From Branchiostoma lanceolatum (Eukaryota > Chordata > Leptocardii > Amphioxiformes > Branchiostomatidae), in contig NC_089735.1 in the NCBI RefSeq assembly GCF_035083965.1, forward strand, positions 2,606,001-2,670,000: DNA of 64,000 bases, read 5' to 3'. The stretch's first letter is position 1. Each line of letters starts with the position of its first letter. The notes beneath the pieces were generated by a model that was given only the letters and a program-made list of their open reading frames with translations, was not told the DNA's origin and ran no database searches. Below are positions 29,231-40,823 of the stretch, one piece after another. Position numbers and translations under genes: made by a program.

Positions 29231-29344
29231 CTAGAAGAAAAACGTTTCCAAGAAAATCCAAAACACAAAACCCAAGATGGCGATGATCAGGAAGTTGATC
29301 ACCAGCAGTTGGACCTGTTGGACGGTCTGCTTGTCCATATCCAT
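29231..29344 (-). CDS. Membrane micropeptide D, 37 aa, same family
   Basis: ATG at 29344, TAG at 29231-29233. N-terminus MDMDKQTVQQ, then VQLLVINFLIIAILGFVFWI and the tail FLETFFF. It is unusual in having Trp in place of the Tyr in the FY pair and in lacking Cys. A second in-frame ATG lies two codons in, so initiation could be at either. An acceptor-like AAATCAG lies about 15 bp before the ATG. The neighbours are copies C (3.7 kb downstream in its direction) and E (2.1 kb upstream). Confidence 0.75.
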   Translation of the reverse strand: MDMDKQTVQQVQLLVINFLIIAILGFVFWIFLETFFF

Positions 29345-31406
29345 GGCTTCTCCTCCCAGCTGATTTTGGGGACTCTTAAGGTCTTAAGTCACTTTTCTTA
29401 AGTTGATGCCTTCGGGCAAGAAGTTTTACCGCCGCTCCAAGCAAGAACGTCTCTCACCAGAGCTCTTGAATGGCGCTTGCTGTCGACTAGTCTACTTCAT
29501 ATCATCACACACAAAGATAGGGACATAACATGTTCACAACAGTTTACGAAAATCTTGACTTGAATTGGGATGTATATACAGTCCATTGTTTTTTTGTTAT
29601 TCGAAAAATAGACATGATTCAATTAGGTGTCAAGAAGCCTCTTTGCTGTCTCAATTCAAGACACCAAACATACAAAACATCAACAAACTGAACAGGTCTG
29701 TCGGTGCTTCAGTCAAGTCGTTGCAGCGGCGTCGGTACAGCGGTGAACGTTGTTGCAGTCTGAGCTAACGTTATAGGCCATGGCTGGTTCACACGCCTCG
29801 AAAGGGTTATTTGTAAAGAAAAGCATGATCTGTAAAATGGCGAAGTTGAAGCTGCGGCCAAACCTGCCCAATGGTAAGATAGCCCATAGCAAAATAGAAA
29901 TGCTGGCGCCATTATGTTGTATGGCAGCGTGACTACTAAGCCACATGAGTGCTGGAGAAGTCAGTACAGTTTACTCTAATCCAAAACGACCCTGGCCAAG
30001 AAGAATACATTAAGGAACAATGACGCATTTGCAAAATTGAATCTACAAGTTTTGTTAAAGGGAATTTCACTCATAATGATACTGTTTACCAAACAGTTCA
30101 TTTAGTACGCCAGCAAAGTCCGAATATATATCTAGTAGGTAGTTTTTCCGGCAAGTATGTCGTTACTAGTGACTTGTTGCCTCACACATCGCAATTATCA
30201 GGACTTTTTCATGATATAACAATTCTAGATAAATGATAATAGATATATGTGTTTTTTTATCAATTATTCAGAAGGTCGTCTAGTGTTTCTATAGCAGTAC
30301 TGAAAATGCTTTTTAGTTTTCTTTTGACATATATCCAAATCTATTGACCTGATGATCTTTCCTGTTTCCCGTATTCATTCCACCATATATTAAGCAATAG
30401 AAGAGCCTCTTGGAAAATGAGTGCGCATGTTTGATTATACCTCTTGGCTTGACGTGATCGTCGTGTCTGTTCATATGTACCAGCTGATATAATGAGCATC
30501 AACACGTAGCACATTAACCTGGAATCCAGGCAGCTGCCTCAGACCCCCTGAAGACCCGTTAGCAACTTTTAAATGTTGATTAAATTCAGGCTGGTAAAAA
30601 CATCGGGGTGGGCCGAATTGGCCAGTCGGGGATAGACGCTTACAGGGCCGAAGAATCCCAGCCTGACGCCCCGGGAGGACGACGGGTGAACAGGTTAGCA
30701 GAACATGGATTAAGCGATCAGGCAACCGTAAGGAAACAGACGGAAACCAACGAACAAACAAGCTTTTATTGCAACCCTGATGGAAATGTGTCAAAGAATA
30801 CCGGCCACTTCAGCACAATTGTTGACAGAAATTGCTTGCGAATCAGTTATTGCGTGCATCTCAGATTTGGAAGTAAACTATGACTTACTTTCTGGTCGTG
30901 TAAGGACCATATCATTATATCAGTCTCATTACTAGTATAGACCTTACAATCTGATGGTGAATACTGCATGCTATAGTTGGAGGTCACATTTTTGTAGCGA
31001 GCACGATTTCTGTCTTTATTCTGAACACAGCATTTTCTGCGGAAACTACTCCTACAGGCATATCCACGGGAATGCCTGGAACATAGAGCCAATTCATCAC
31101 ACTAGGGTAGTCTTTTTTATTCATTTATTTGATGAGACAAAGGCGCTTTAAAAACTAAAAAAAAACTGAAAGTCATTCTACTATGATCACAGCAGGCACT
31201 ACATTGCATTGAGCTCGTCTAAGGCATTGCAGTACTGAAGATGAACCGAACTGAACTGGACGGCACTATGGCTGCAACACGTATTCTCGTGTATTACATG
31301 CTTCAACGTATCGTTTCTTTTCAGCTATCACATGTATCACACACGACATATAAGCAGTGCAAGTTCTATGCGTCTAAGGCATGTCGCTTCAGTAGGACGA
31401 CGGATG
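29345..31406. other. Spacer between micropeptide genes D and E
   Basis: No protein exon was recognised. A donor-like AAGAG|GTATAA on the minus strand near 30440 could end a non-coding exon for gene D, but support is weak. Sequence composition is unremarkable. Confidence 0.35.
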
Positions 31407-31520
31407 CTAAAAGAAGAAGGTCTCCAAGAAAACGTAGAACACAAAACACAAGATGGCGATGATCAAGAAGTTGATGACCAGCAGTTGGACCTGTTGGAGG
31501 GTCTCTTTATCCAGCTCCAT
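31407..31520 (-). CDS. Membrane micropeptide E, 37 aa, same family
   Basis: ATG at 31520, TAG at 31407-31409. N-terminus MELDKETLQQ, then VQLLVINFLIIAILCFVFYV and the tail FLETFFF. This copy is the best consensus of the family: nearly every position is the majority residue. An acceptor-like AAGCAG lies just upstream. A donor-like CAAG|GTAGGT at about 34159, after sequence with no long frame, is a candidate for the end of a non-coding first exon. Confidence 0.77.
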   Translation of the reverse strand: MELDKETLQQVQLLVINFLIIAILCFVFYVFLETFFF

Positions 31521-32169
31521 GGTTATAGACACTGCTTAATGTTCTTGTTAGCTATTCTTGCTGCCTTCGGATCTGAAGGTCTTGTGTCCTGTACGACGAT
31601 TGCTCTCTATCAGCTTGCTTGATATCATCACACACAAAGACGATAACATGACATGTGGGGAAGAGGTTGAAATCATATAAGTCCGGTTGGAAATGGGAAG
31701 TAAAGAGTGACTTTTCAAATTCAACAATTGATTTTTTCACATGTAAAGACAGACCGGTACGTTCTTAGATGTCCCACATAAAGCCACTGTACACAACAGA
31801 AGTCATTGGAGAGTCGGGTCTGCAGTCGGACCGTTGCTGTGACGTCAGCTATGATGATGCAGTTCCAGAGCGGGAAGCTGTCTCGGATAGCGAGTTGGTA
31901 AGCCATGGCTGACTAGAAGCTTGAGAAACCCCGGTTCTCAGGAAATATATAATTTTTGAAAGCGCGAAAACCATAAGGCTGTGTGTAGATGAAGCCTGCG
32001 GCTATACGTGTGTAAGTTAAAGGTAGAGCGAGACTCGTAAAAGCGCGAACATGTTGAGCTGAGGCAGATGACGTCAAAATGGCCCATGGTGAAACAGCGA
32101 CTACAAAGCGTCATGAGGCTGCGTGCCTGTCAGCACAGACAATGTGCAAAGCATGACGAGGCCTGAAAG

Positions 32170-32500
32170 TGCTAAGTACATGTAGCTACCAACTGCAAAT
32201 ATGCGGATATCATAATATCATGATTAGCTATCAGCTGCAAAGATGTGAATACTATGATACGGTGGTATCATAGGTAGGTATCGTGCGCGGGTCAACTGTA
32301 AAATATGTGAATATCATGATATCATAATTAGCTGTCATCTGCAAATTTGATATTATGATATGATTAGCTGGCAAACTGGAAAAATATGTGAATATTATGA
32401 CACTATGATTAACTGTCAACCGCAAAGACCTGAATATCATGATACCATAATCAGATATCAACTGCAAATATGTTAATATCAAACGGAAATTTAGCAGAAA
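32170..32500. repeat. Degenerate tandem repeat (ATATCATGATATCATAATTAGCTGTCA)
   Basis: About nine imperfect copies of a 35-50 bp unit built from TGTGAATATCATGATA and TTAGCTGTCAACTGCAAA. The copies differ by substitutions and small indels. Confidence 0.65.
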
Positions 32501-34941
32501 AAAGTTTAAAAGTGATAGAAATGTATAAATCGTGAGGGTCGACAACATAAAAAAACATTGCATTTATGTTTTCCGGCAATTTCACACAGATTTCACATTT
32601 ATGCGTCTGGTTGTTATTTGATCGTGTTATCTAAGTCTTATTTAGAATTAAAGATGTAAACTTGTTTCTTTAAAAAAATGTCATTTATCGTCATGTTGAT
32701 ACTAGCAACGAAAAATAAAATTCATTTATAATTTACAAAAGTCTACGATGTTGATTCACCTGCGATTTTCCCATGACAAGACTATCATAAGCTTTATACA
32801 GTACGTTCTTCTAAATCGTAGCTATTGAGACTTCTATATGACGCAGCTATACTAGACTAGGGCAAACAAGGATCTACCGGTCTCTTCTTTTATCACTTAA
32901 TCGGTTATTCAGTGATTCCATATTCTTACACCCGATAGAGACACCTCTAATCGCCAAAATACCAATTATATGATTAATTAGCCTTAAAGGTATCCAGAGC
33001 ATTTTATGTGGCTTGAAAATTGGAAATATTCTAGTTGCTGTAATCTTTATGAAATTGTCATTTAATGCCACTGTTTACCACATTTGCGTGATGATTACAT
33101 GTCACAAGCGCTCAAAAGCCACGCGAAAATAAGCTACACAATGACCCCTTTAGTTTCACGCGCCTAGTGTAATTAGATTGAAACAGAACTCAAAACGGTT
33201 TTTTCGTCGGTAATGGACCGTTCCCGTCGAACACCATATAGAACCCCCTGTTCTATTTGGAACACCTCCGTCAAAAACAGCGCTAGTGGGACAGAAATGA
33301 CAAGCAGAAATGACAATGCATATCTGGGACAGATATCTCACTGCATTGGCTACATGAATACCCAAGAAAAAAACGAAATGAAAAAGACAATATCTCGGGT
33401 ACTCAAGGGGACGGAGCTTACGTAACACATTGCCAACTACTACCAAGTCCGTCTCTCATGTACTTGTGCGTTATTCCTGTGTTGGACTGGAACGGTCAGT
33501 TCTCTGCAAGTTCCGGCGACGGGACGTCACGTTCCAAGAAGTCGGAAAATTTGAGAACAAAAACGGCGGCGCTGACAGCGCTTGGATTTTTTTTGAGTGC
33601 CCAACACACAGCGACATCGCATCTTTGCTCCTTGAATATCGATATGTAATGGTATAGTGTTATTGAAACTTACTATGTGTAGAAATGGCTAAAAACTGGA
33701 GTTTTTTAATTTGAGTTTGAAGCCACATAAAGTGCTCTGGGTGCCTTTAACTAGCGATAAAGCATGGTTAACTACTCAATATATGTTATTAGCTAAAAAA
33801 AAGATATTAATTAAATAGCAGTAATGGCTCATTGGAATTTTGAAAGAATTGAGGCAAAGCCCGATGTTATTATGCCATACAGATGTGAACAGCATATGAT
33901 CGTTGCCGTCAAGTCGAAGGCATTGTTGTACAGTGAAACATAACCATCGTGTGCTGAAAACGTCTCAAGTATTGCGTCAGAACAAGTCAATAGCAATACA
34001 ATCTACCAACCCGTGTGGCATAGGTTTCTACGTCCACATACGAAGGTAGTCATATATAAGGTAAATGTAAAAGAATTGCAACTGTGAAGAGTGGAACATA
34101 GGACGTGACGTTTCATATAATAATTGATTGCACGTACGTAGATCGGGTCTTCACCTACCTTGAGTCAGGAACAGGGCCTCTATGTCGTCACTTCCGGTCG
34201 TCAGTAGCTACAGCCCAGGTCCTGTGCGGCACAAACATCGTATAGAACATCCCCGCACCATATTTGGAATATACATATTCTGTTGATCTAAATTGATACT
34301 TTTTTGTTGTAAAACTCTTTAATGAGATACTGATCTTCAGCAGGCTATTAGAACGTTGCCATGACAACTATCATCACAAATATTGATGGCTATACTTATT
34401 TAAAGGTCTAGAATCGCCGCCGTGATTCATTCTCATCTTGTGGCCATGTGGTAAAGAGTTTTCTTAGACAAATGAATTTAGTTTATCGTAGGTTAGTGGA
34501 TTCCATGCAAGTTGATAACAAATCTGTTCTAAACAGCCGTGGACTACTGGTATGACAGCTGCCTATGTCGATTCCTCACGTGTCCATGTGTAATATGTAT
34601 GTACTGGTTTACACACATGATACTGAAGGGTAGATGTGAACTAGGACCGTCGTCAGTGCCGACCGACAGAGGCCATCGACGTTTACTCAGTAAATAGTGA
34701 GACAATGATAAGATAAAATGATAGTAATATTCATAATCCTTTTATTCTTCCTTAGAGTCTATGCTTACGAAAGCTATGCAATCAACCCAGAAAGATACGG
34801 ACAGCCCCCAAACCATATGTTTCCATCATTTGTCTAATGATACCATCTGTAGCAAATCATTAGATACATTTGTGGCCTTCACTCTTCAATCATTGCCAGC
34901 TACTGTGACGCTTTATTGGAAGAACCGCGTCCATATTAGTG

Positions 34942-35412
34942 CTGCGTACCGGTACTGAGTACCGGTACTGTACCGTAAAAATTGATTAGGTACAGGTCCA
35001 AAATACCGGATCATGAAGTACCGGTACTGTACCGATATAAATCTACACCAAGTATGTGCATATTTTGTGACTGATCTCCTGACCTCATGGCCTTATTCAA
35101 CACCAAACGTGACCAAAGTGACACCTTGGAACAGCGTAACTAATATGCAATAGAGCATTCAGGCAGGCCGGGAGTTTTGATAGCAAGGCCAAGGGAGTTT
35201 GGCGGTAGGACACCTAGTTATGTTCTTTGAAAAAATATACTGACAAGTTGAAAATAGTTTATTTATGTTTCTGTCATTATTGAAGAGGTTCAGAAGAACA
35301 CATTTCAATTTTTCAAATTTTTCAGGTACAGGTACAGGTCCGGACCTGTACCTAAACCTCTGTACCGGTACCTGTACCTGATGTTACGTTAAGATACGCA
35401 TGCGCAGTACTA
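34942..35412. mobile_element. Interspersed repeat, copy 2 of 2 (GTACCGG-rich ends)
   Basis: Collinear with 7490-7940 and in the same orientation. It begins AGTGCTGCGTACCGGTACTG and ends GTACCGGTACCTGTACCTGA followed by GATACGCATGCGCAGTAC. The interior is well conserved between copies, which suggests recent activity. Confidence 0.65.
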
Positions 35413-35493
35413 GTCCATATCCACACAGGTGAGCCTAATTGCTATCTACATATAGCCTCGTTACAGCAGTGGCCTTAACGGCATACTCGTCTT

Positions 35494-35607
35494 CTAGAAG
35501 AAGAATGTCTCGAAGAAAACATAGCACACTAAACACAAGACTGCGATGATCAGAAAGTTCATCACCAGAAGCTGGATCTGCCGGATGGTCTCTGGCTCCA
35601 TCTCCAT
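35494..35607 (-). CDS. Membrane micropeptide F, 37 aa, same family
   Basis: ATG at 35607 (a second in-frame ATG two codons later), TAG at 35494-35496. N-terminus MEMEPETIRQ, then IQLLVMNFLIIAVLCLVCYV and the tail FFETFFF. It is the outermost copy and carries a Met before the conserved Asn-Phe and an extra Cys. An acceptor-like CAAATAG precedes the ATG by about 12 bp. Two possible exons upstream (37140-37197 and 37643-37711) could belong to its 5' leader. Confidence 0.74.
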   Translation of the reverse strand: MEMEPETIRQIQLLVMNFLIIAVLCLVCYVFFETFFF

Positions 35608-37139
35608 CGCTGGGTAGCTCTATTTGGATTTGAGTTTGTCCTGATTCGATTTGTCAATGAATTATTATCCTGTTGTGTTGTTGTTCTCTTTTAGCACGTT
35701 CTTGTGCTGCAGTCCCGGTCCAGGAGCGTCCCTCGCCCGACTCAGAAAGTCCAGGTCTCAGAACCTACGCTTGAGGATGAAAGCCGCACTGGTACGCACT
35801 TCTTTGTAATGCCAAGATACGGAAGGAAATACGCATGATAATTGCAACCATTGAAACATAACAGTGAAAGTAACAGTACAAAGGGGAATTTTTCTTGAAC
35901 TTTTCCTGTCCGAAATTGTCAATGATAGGTGGAAAAGCACGATTCGGTATTTATCAATCAAGAAATAAAGTTCGTTGTCAAAATGGCAAACGTTGGAAAT
36001 CTACATTGTTTTCAATTATACGTCGCAAGGAAACGATGAGAATCTCATATCTAGGGTCACGGTTCTGGACGGGTACACATGTTGTGTTACACGTACGTTT
36101 GCCGTGGTTTTCCTACAGAAACGTGGTTAACCGTGAAGCGGAAACTCCTGCACACATTCAGCGAGTGATTTGACCCCCCCCCCCTGCTCAAAACTACAAA
36201 CTCTGGAATGGATTCTACTGCAGTGACTCGCTTGCCGTGAGAGGCAGATCTAGAGCTAGACAAGTGCAGATCGCGATAAGACCAAACAGTGCAAAGTGAC
36301 AGGTGCAGACAGATAGAGGCCCTGGGTAGAACTAGATGACGTCAGCAATGTCGTCGGTAGTGTCTCCGCCAACGTCATCGGGTCAGGGGTCATCACGTTG
36401 GTCCACTTCCCTGATCTTCCGTCCGTCGTTTCTTGCGTCATATGACTGCTTTGTACACGTCACTTATCGTAGCCGTGTTGAAATCAAAACGTGACCGGAA
36501 AATCGTGGCTGTCTTGTTGATAGATATATTGATAGATATGTAGCAACATCGCAAGACGAAAACGTGACTTCTCCAAACATGGTGAGGGCTGAGTGTGTGC
36601 GCTGTAGTATTATGAAGGATGTCGTGCTGGACACGTGAGTAGTGGTGCTCAAAGCTAGTTAACCCAGAAAAGTTACCGTTACTGTTTATCGGATGGCATT
36701 ACTCTACGTGTAATGTTAGTGTAACGTGACTTCTCATAATCCCACCGGGTACCACCAAAAGATGCAATAATCACTCAGGTAAAAGGTGGGTGTCGGCCTT
36801 TAATACCGCCACACTGAAGACAAAACGGCGAAAACAAAGAAATCTACTCATGCAGCTACAGCAATCCCCGAGGTATGCACACTTCAGATATCCAGGTGCT
36901 CAAGACATTCTTGAAAAGGCCTCAGTGACATTGTTCTTTTTAATGTGGCGGTGTCCGGTGGAGTTATTAGAGTTGATGTCATCCTACGCCAGTGATGTGG
37001 CATAGTTAAGATTATCCAGGACATTGAAATTGATAACAATAGCAAATTACGATGGGAACGAAAGAGAGCAATAAGCATACACTTTATTTTTTTTTTTTGC
37101 ATTTCTGAATTCATTCCTAGAGTTAAGAAGTGCTCGTAC

Positions 37140-37711
37140 CTTTGACACACCGGAGACGTTGGTGTGAGTTCCCCTGGTACAGCTCAGATCCCAGACGCTG
37201 GAGTTCGGGGAAAAAAGATGTGGAAATTTCCGAAAATAAGTTCATCAGGTTGGTAGAACATAGGATATTTGGAGTTTCTTTTAACACAACCAGGTAATCT
37301 CACCTGCTGACGTTTCGGTGTCTGTCAGACACCTTCTTCAGAGCTTCTGACTGGAGTACTGCTTCTCAACGCTATAAGTAGCTTATGTAGGTGGCACTTT
37401 TGCGGCGAGAACGTAATCCCAAACGTGGCTGAGCTTGTATCCCTCCTCGTCTCGGTTCATTACCTGGTGAGATTACCTGGTTGTGTTAAAAGAAACTCCA
37501 AATATCCAAGATGTGGAAATGTAACACTATCGTGTAGGACGATCATAACAATCGTATGTCATACTGGAGACTTTATAGTAAATGTAAATAAAGAGAACAA
37601 TTCGATAAACCTGATCTGACCTGATGTCCGGGTAAAACATACCTGCAGTCTAGTTGTGGATACACAGTCACAGTGTCCAACCCACGATGGTCCTCTGTCA
37701 CTAAGGTCTAT
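37140..37711 (-). other. Two possible exons (37643-37711 and 37140-37197)
   Basis: On the minus strand, GTTTTCAG|ATAGACC...CTGCAG|GTATGT bounds 69 bp, and CTCCAG|CGTCTGG...TCAAAG|GTACGAG bounds 58 bp. Both have good splice signals. Joined, one frame stays open: it reads LSDRGPSWVGHCDCVSTTRL in the first exon and continues LGSELYQGNSHQRLRCVK in the second. I recognise no family. They lie 1.5-2.1 kb upstream of the micropeptide F start on the same strand, so they may be its 5' leader. The foldback copy B sits in the intron between them. Confidence 0.35.
37228..37507 (-). mobile_element. Foldback retroelement with 13-bp target duplication, copy B
   Basis: It is flanked by AAGATGTGGAAAT at 37215-37227 and 37508-37520, an exact 13-bp duplication. 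Its orientation is opposite to copy A, with the terminus TTCATCAGGTTGGTAGAACA on the left. It has one full arm with the hammerhead-like core on the minus strand (37309-37341), while the other arm is shortened by an internal deletion. Confidence 0.75.
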
Positions 37712-38509
37712 CTGAAAACGTAATCACGGTACACCGTTGGTATAAAAAAACATCTGTAAAGTGTAATTTTCTATACCTATTTGTTTCGTTTTCCTATTGA
37801 ATGATGTTTTTCCGAACCTGTATCATTGAATCAATTGTTGTTGATTTGATATGTCATTATTTAAGAATACCTTTGAACCAACCAGCACTGCACTTAGTGC
37901 TTTATTACATGTAACGTCATCAAACCACAGCTTCAACTCCAAGTTCTCGTCTTCTCCCATTAATACATGGTTAGCCCTCAATTAACTATGGATGAATTAA
38001 AGGTTTATCGTCAAGAAAGAATATTGCCGCCTCAAGCCGAAATGCGCCATTTCTAACAAGTTTGAAATGTAAACATGGACCACTTTAAACCACACTATAA
38101 GGCTACAGACAACATGTCGACATTAAGATTATTCAAAATCAAGTGTAACATCTACGTGGATAGTATCCCTATCAAACAGGATTTGAAACGTTGTTTAACA
38201 TCCTATTGGTCGTCAATTAGAATCAAACTGCGACTCAAACATAATACTGCAAGGCGATGGAAGTCCGTAGAACAGTCTGGAAGGTCAATGACCCACAGCT
38301 TCAGATTCTTCAGACTTATATAGAACCCGCTGGGTCGTGTGGTGGATCGGGTACCTCTACGTCAGCAACTGCGGCAAACAAACATGACCTTGGCAAACTA
38401 AATCATCTCTAGGTCAAGGGGACTATGCTTTAAATTCTAACCTCTGGCCGGCGTCAACGCATAATTCATCTGCAGTACAGCCAGTAGATACCATCTGAGT
38501 AATGAGGCT

Positions 38510-38700
38510 GTTGTAGTGCCTTTTAACGTGCTCGAGGCACCCGATCATGGGACCCAACCTTTTACGTCCCTTCCGAAATACCAATGCAGCTCCAACCAGG
38601 ATGTCCTTCCCCAGATTCGGACAGGGGTCTCCCAGATAGCAACTAATTGGAACCAGGAGCTCAACTGTGAGACTGCTACCAGTTGAGCTACATAGGTGTT
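38510..38700 (-). mobile_element. tRNA-derived SINE copy (second family, inverted)
   Basis: The minus strand reads TATGTAGCTCAACTGGTAGC, then CTGTGAGACTGCTACC-like and GGGAGACCCCTGTCCGAATC, and then the body CCTGGTTGGAGCTGCATTGG. It is related to the plus-strand copy at 9010-9285. Confidence 0.55.
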
Positions 38701-39195
38701 GTTTGTTGTGCTCGATACCAGAGCTGATTCGAAGGGGAGCATATATATATGTCTCAATGCCAAATATGAATGATTGTCACATTGACATCAAACGACTATT
38801 CATTGATAAGTAGGATGCTTTCCGTAGACATGAAAAGTAGCTACTTTTGGTGAAATCTTCCCCACTGACGGAGACCAGAGATGACATATAATCCGGAAAT
38901 AAAAGTTTCTGTGCATTTTAAATGGTGGATGAAGTGGACATTCTCACCAGGCAGTTTCGTATCAAACCCCAAGCTTTTATCTTCACTTAGAGAGCCTACA
39001 GTGCCACCTCCTAACGGCCGTGTTTACCATGTAGGGGCGCCGTGTCGTCTGCAGTATCAGTCCGGCCTTCTGGTGTCAGCCGGGAGACTCTTATGGTACC
39101 GAATATGGCAGATATGTCTGCTCCTGTTTTAGTTTGAACGGCAGTGACCCTGTTTCTCTGCAAGCTCGGCTGTGAGGCAGACTGGAAGTCAGACT

Positions 39196-39375
39196 AGGAT
39201 ATAAGAGATTCTTTGTACACAACCAGGTATTGATTGATCTCACCTGCTAACGTTTCGATGTCTGTCAGACACCTTCTTCAGAGCTTCTGACTGGAGTACT
39301 GCTTCTCAGTACTCAATGGTTGTGTACAAAGAACCTCCTATATCCTATATTCTACCAACCTGATGAAATTATTTT
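39196..39375 (+). mobile_element. Foldback retroelement with 13-bp target duplication, copy C (short)
   Basis: It is flanked by TGGAAGTCAGACT at 39183-39195 and 39376-39388, again exactly 13 bp. The hammerhead-like core on the minus strand (about 39249-39281) has CGAAACGTT instead of CGAAACGTC and one stem pair changed to a wobble. It ends with the shared terminus CTACCAACCTGATGAAAT. Confidence 0.72.
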
Positions 39376-40667
39376 TGGAAGTCAGACTGTTTCCAGCACA
39401 CGGCCCCCCTACCCCTGGACCCGGCTTGCCAATTTGAGCGGTTGAGTCAAGATTTATAATTAATTAATCAATTAATTAGGGAAGGCCCCGGAAACACTGC
39501 CCGGCTAGTTGCGAGGACGATTTATAGAAACTCCAGTACACATTTCTACAGGAATGCTGGCAATGAAAACGTAGTGACAGCGAGGGGTCAGGCAGTGTTT
39601 AGTCATGAAGTGAAGCTTCTTCGTTGAAACTAGCAAACAAACAAACAAAAACAAACATGGTTGTGCCCCTACTAACGCTCCCCTTGGTATGTTTTCACGG
39701 CAACACATCACATACCGATTTGGCGTGTCGACATCGCTGGAATCTGACCTGACATGCCTTCACGTTGTTGGGTATAAATATTAGATTTATCCCTCCTGTT
39801 GTTCAGTCAACTACCTTTCTGTGGTATAAAATTGCTTTTTGATTAAAAAAAATGAAACATAACGATTCTATGTCCATAGTTTATGGTTAGCTGGCACATT
39901 CATAGCTACATTTCCAAAAAGATGTGCTGCGTGGTTTTGGGTGGAGCTAGGATGGGCTAAATGTACATTGCATGTGTGGCCAACACTTCTGTGGTTCTGT
40001 TTCTGTGTTTCTTGGCACCGGTGGCGTCCTCTTGGTCTCTTCCGGACGGCTGCACGTCAGCCATGAAGAGGGACATATCGTGAACTCCAGCAGAAATGCA
40101 TCATCCTATGGTCCAGGAAGTGATAGAATATGCTTCATTTTACCCCTCCCACTTTCTTTCCACATCGGGGTGTGTGAGTGCCAATGGGAAGGGATGTTAA
40201 ATACAATACTGACACTTACTAGCTGACAGTGAATTGACAATTAATCTGTTGGTGTGATTAAGTGATTGATTTCAAGCAGATATCCCTTGCCCCACCTCCT
40301 TAACCAACAGTGACACGCAGTCTTGTACATTCGGGCTGTATACGGCAGAAGCAGCCATGGCAGAAAACCGACTGAGGAAACGAGGTCGTTGCACGTAACA
40401 CACGTAGTGTAAAAAGATGCCATTAATGTTTCGGCTGCACATAAAAAGGCACTACACTCCGAAACCACTATACGATGTTTGACCTTTGGAAAATGTTCCG
40501 TTCTCCGGCAAACTACAAAAACAAAACGTGTCATTTGCAGAGTAATTTGCGTAGAGACAGTTACCGTAATTCTCCACTCGTCTCTCGTTAACTCGCACTC
40601 ATAACGTGTTGTTTCCCGACTGGCCCACTGATTACATCTATTTTTCATTAGGCCCTGTTGATTTCAT

Positions 40668-40823
40668 TATGGATGACATCCTCTGGGAACCCCAAAATTG
40701 ATGCGAGCGCGCGAATAAATAAAAAAGTTTGTCAACCATTGAAACATAACAGTTGCCTTCATTATGAAATCTACGGGCCAGGAAGGTTGAACAAATGATG
40801 AAACACACAGAGAATGGTATAGC
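40668..40823. repeat. Interspersed repeat shared with 15818-15971
   Basis: Same order of blocks as the 15.8-kb copy, with about 20 extra bases (CAACCATTGAAACATAACAG) in the middle, part of which also occurs near 35848. Unclassified. Confidence 0.6.

Larger units (their letters stand above)
31521..35493. other. Spacer between micropeptide genes E and F
   Basis: It contains a degenerate AT-rich tandem region (32170-32500) and the interspersed repeat at 34942-35412. A strong donor-like CAAG|GTAGGT lies on the minus strand at 34159. No protein exon was seen. Confidence 0.4.

Noticed and set aside
32252-32563. 103-residue minus-strand hydrophobic frame
   Set aside because: Lies over the degenerate AT-rich tandem repeat at 32170-32500, which explains both its composition and its openness.
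40241-40648. 135-residue minus-strand frame
   Set aside because: No recognisable domain, mixed composition, no supporting splice sites, repeat-derived neighbourhood.
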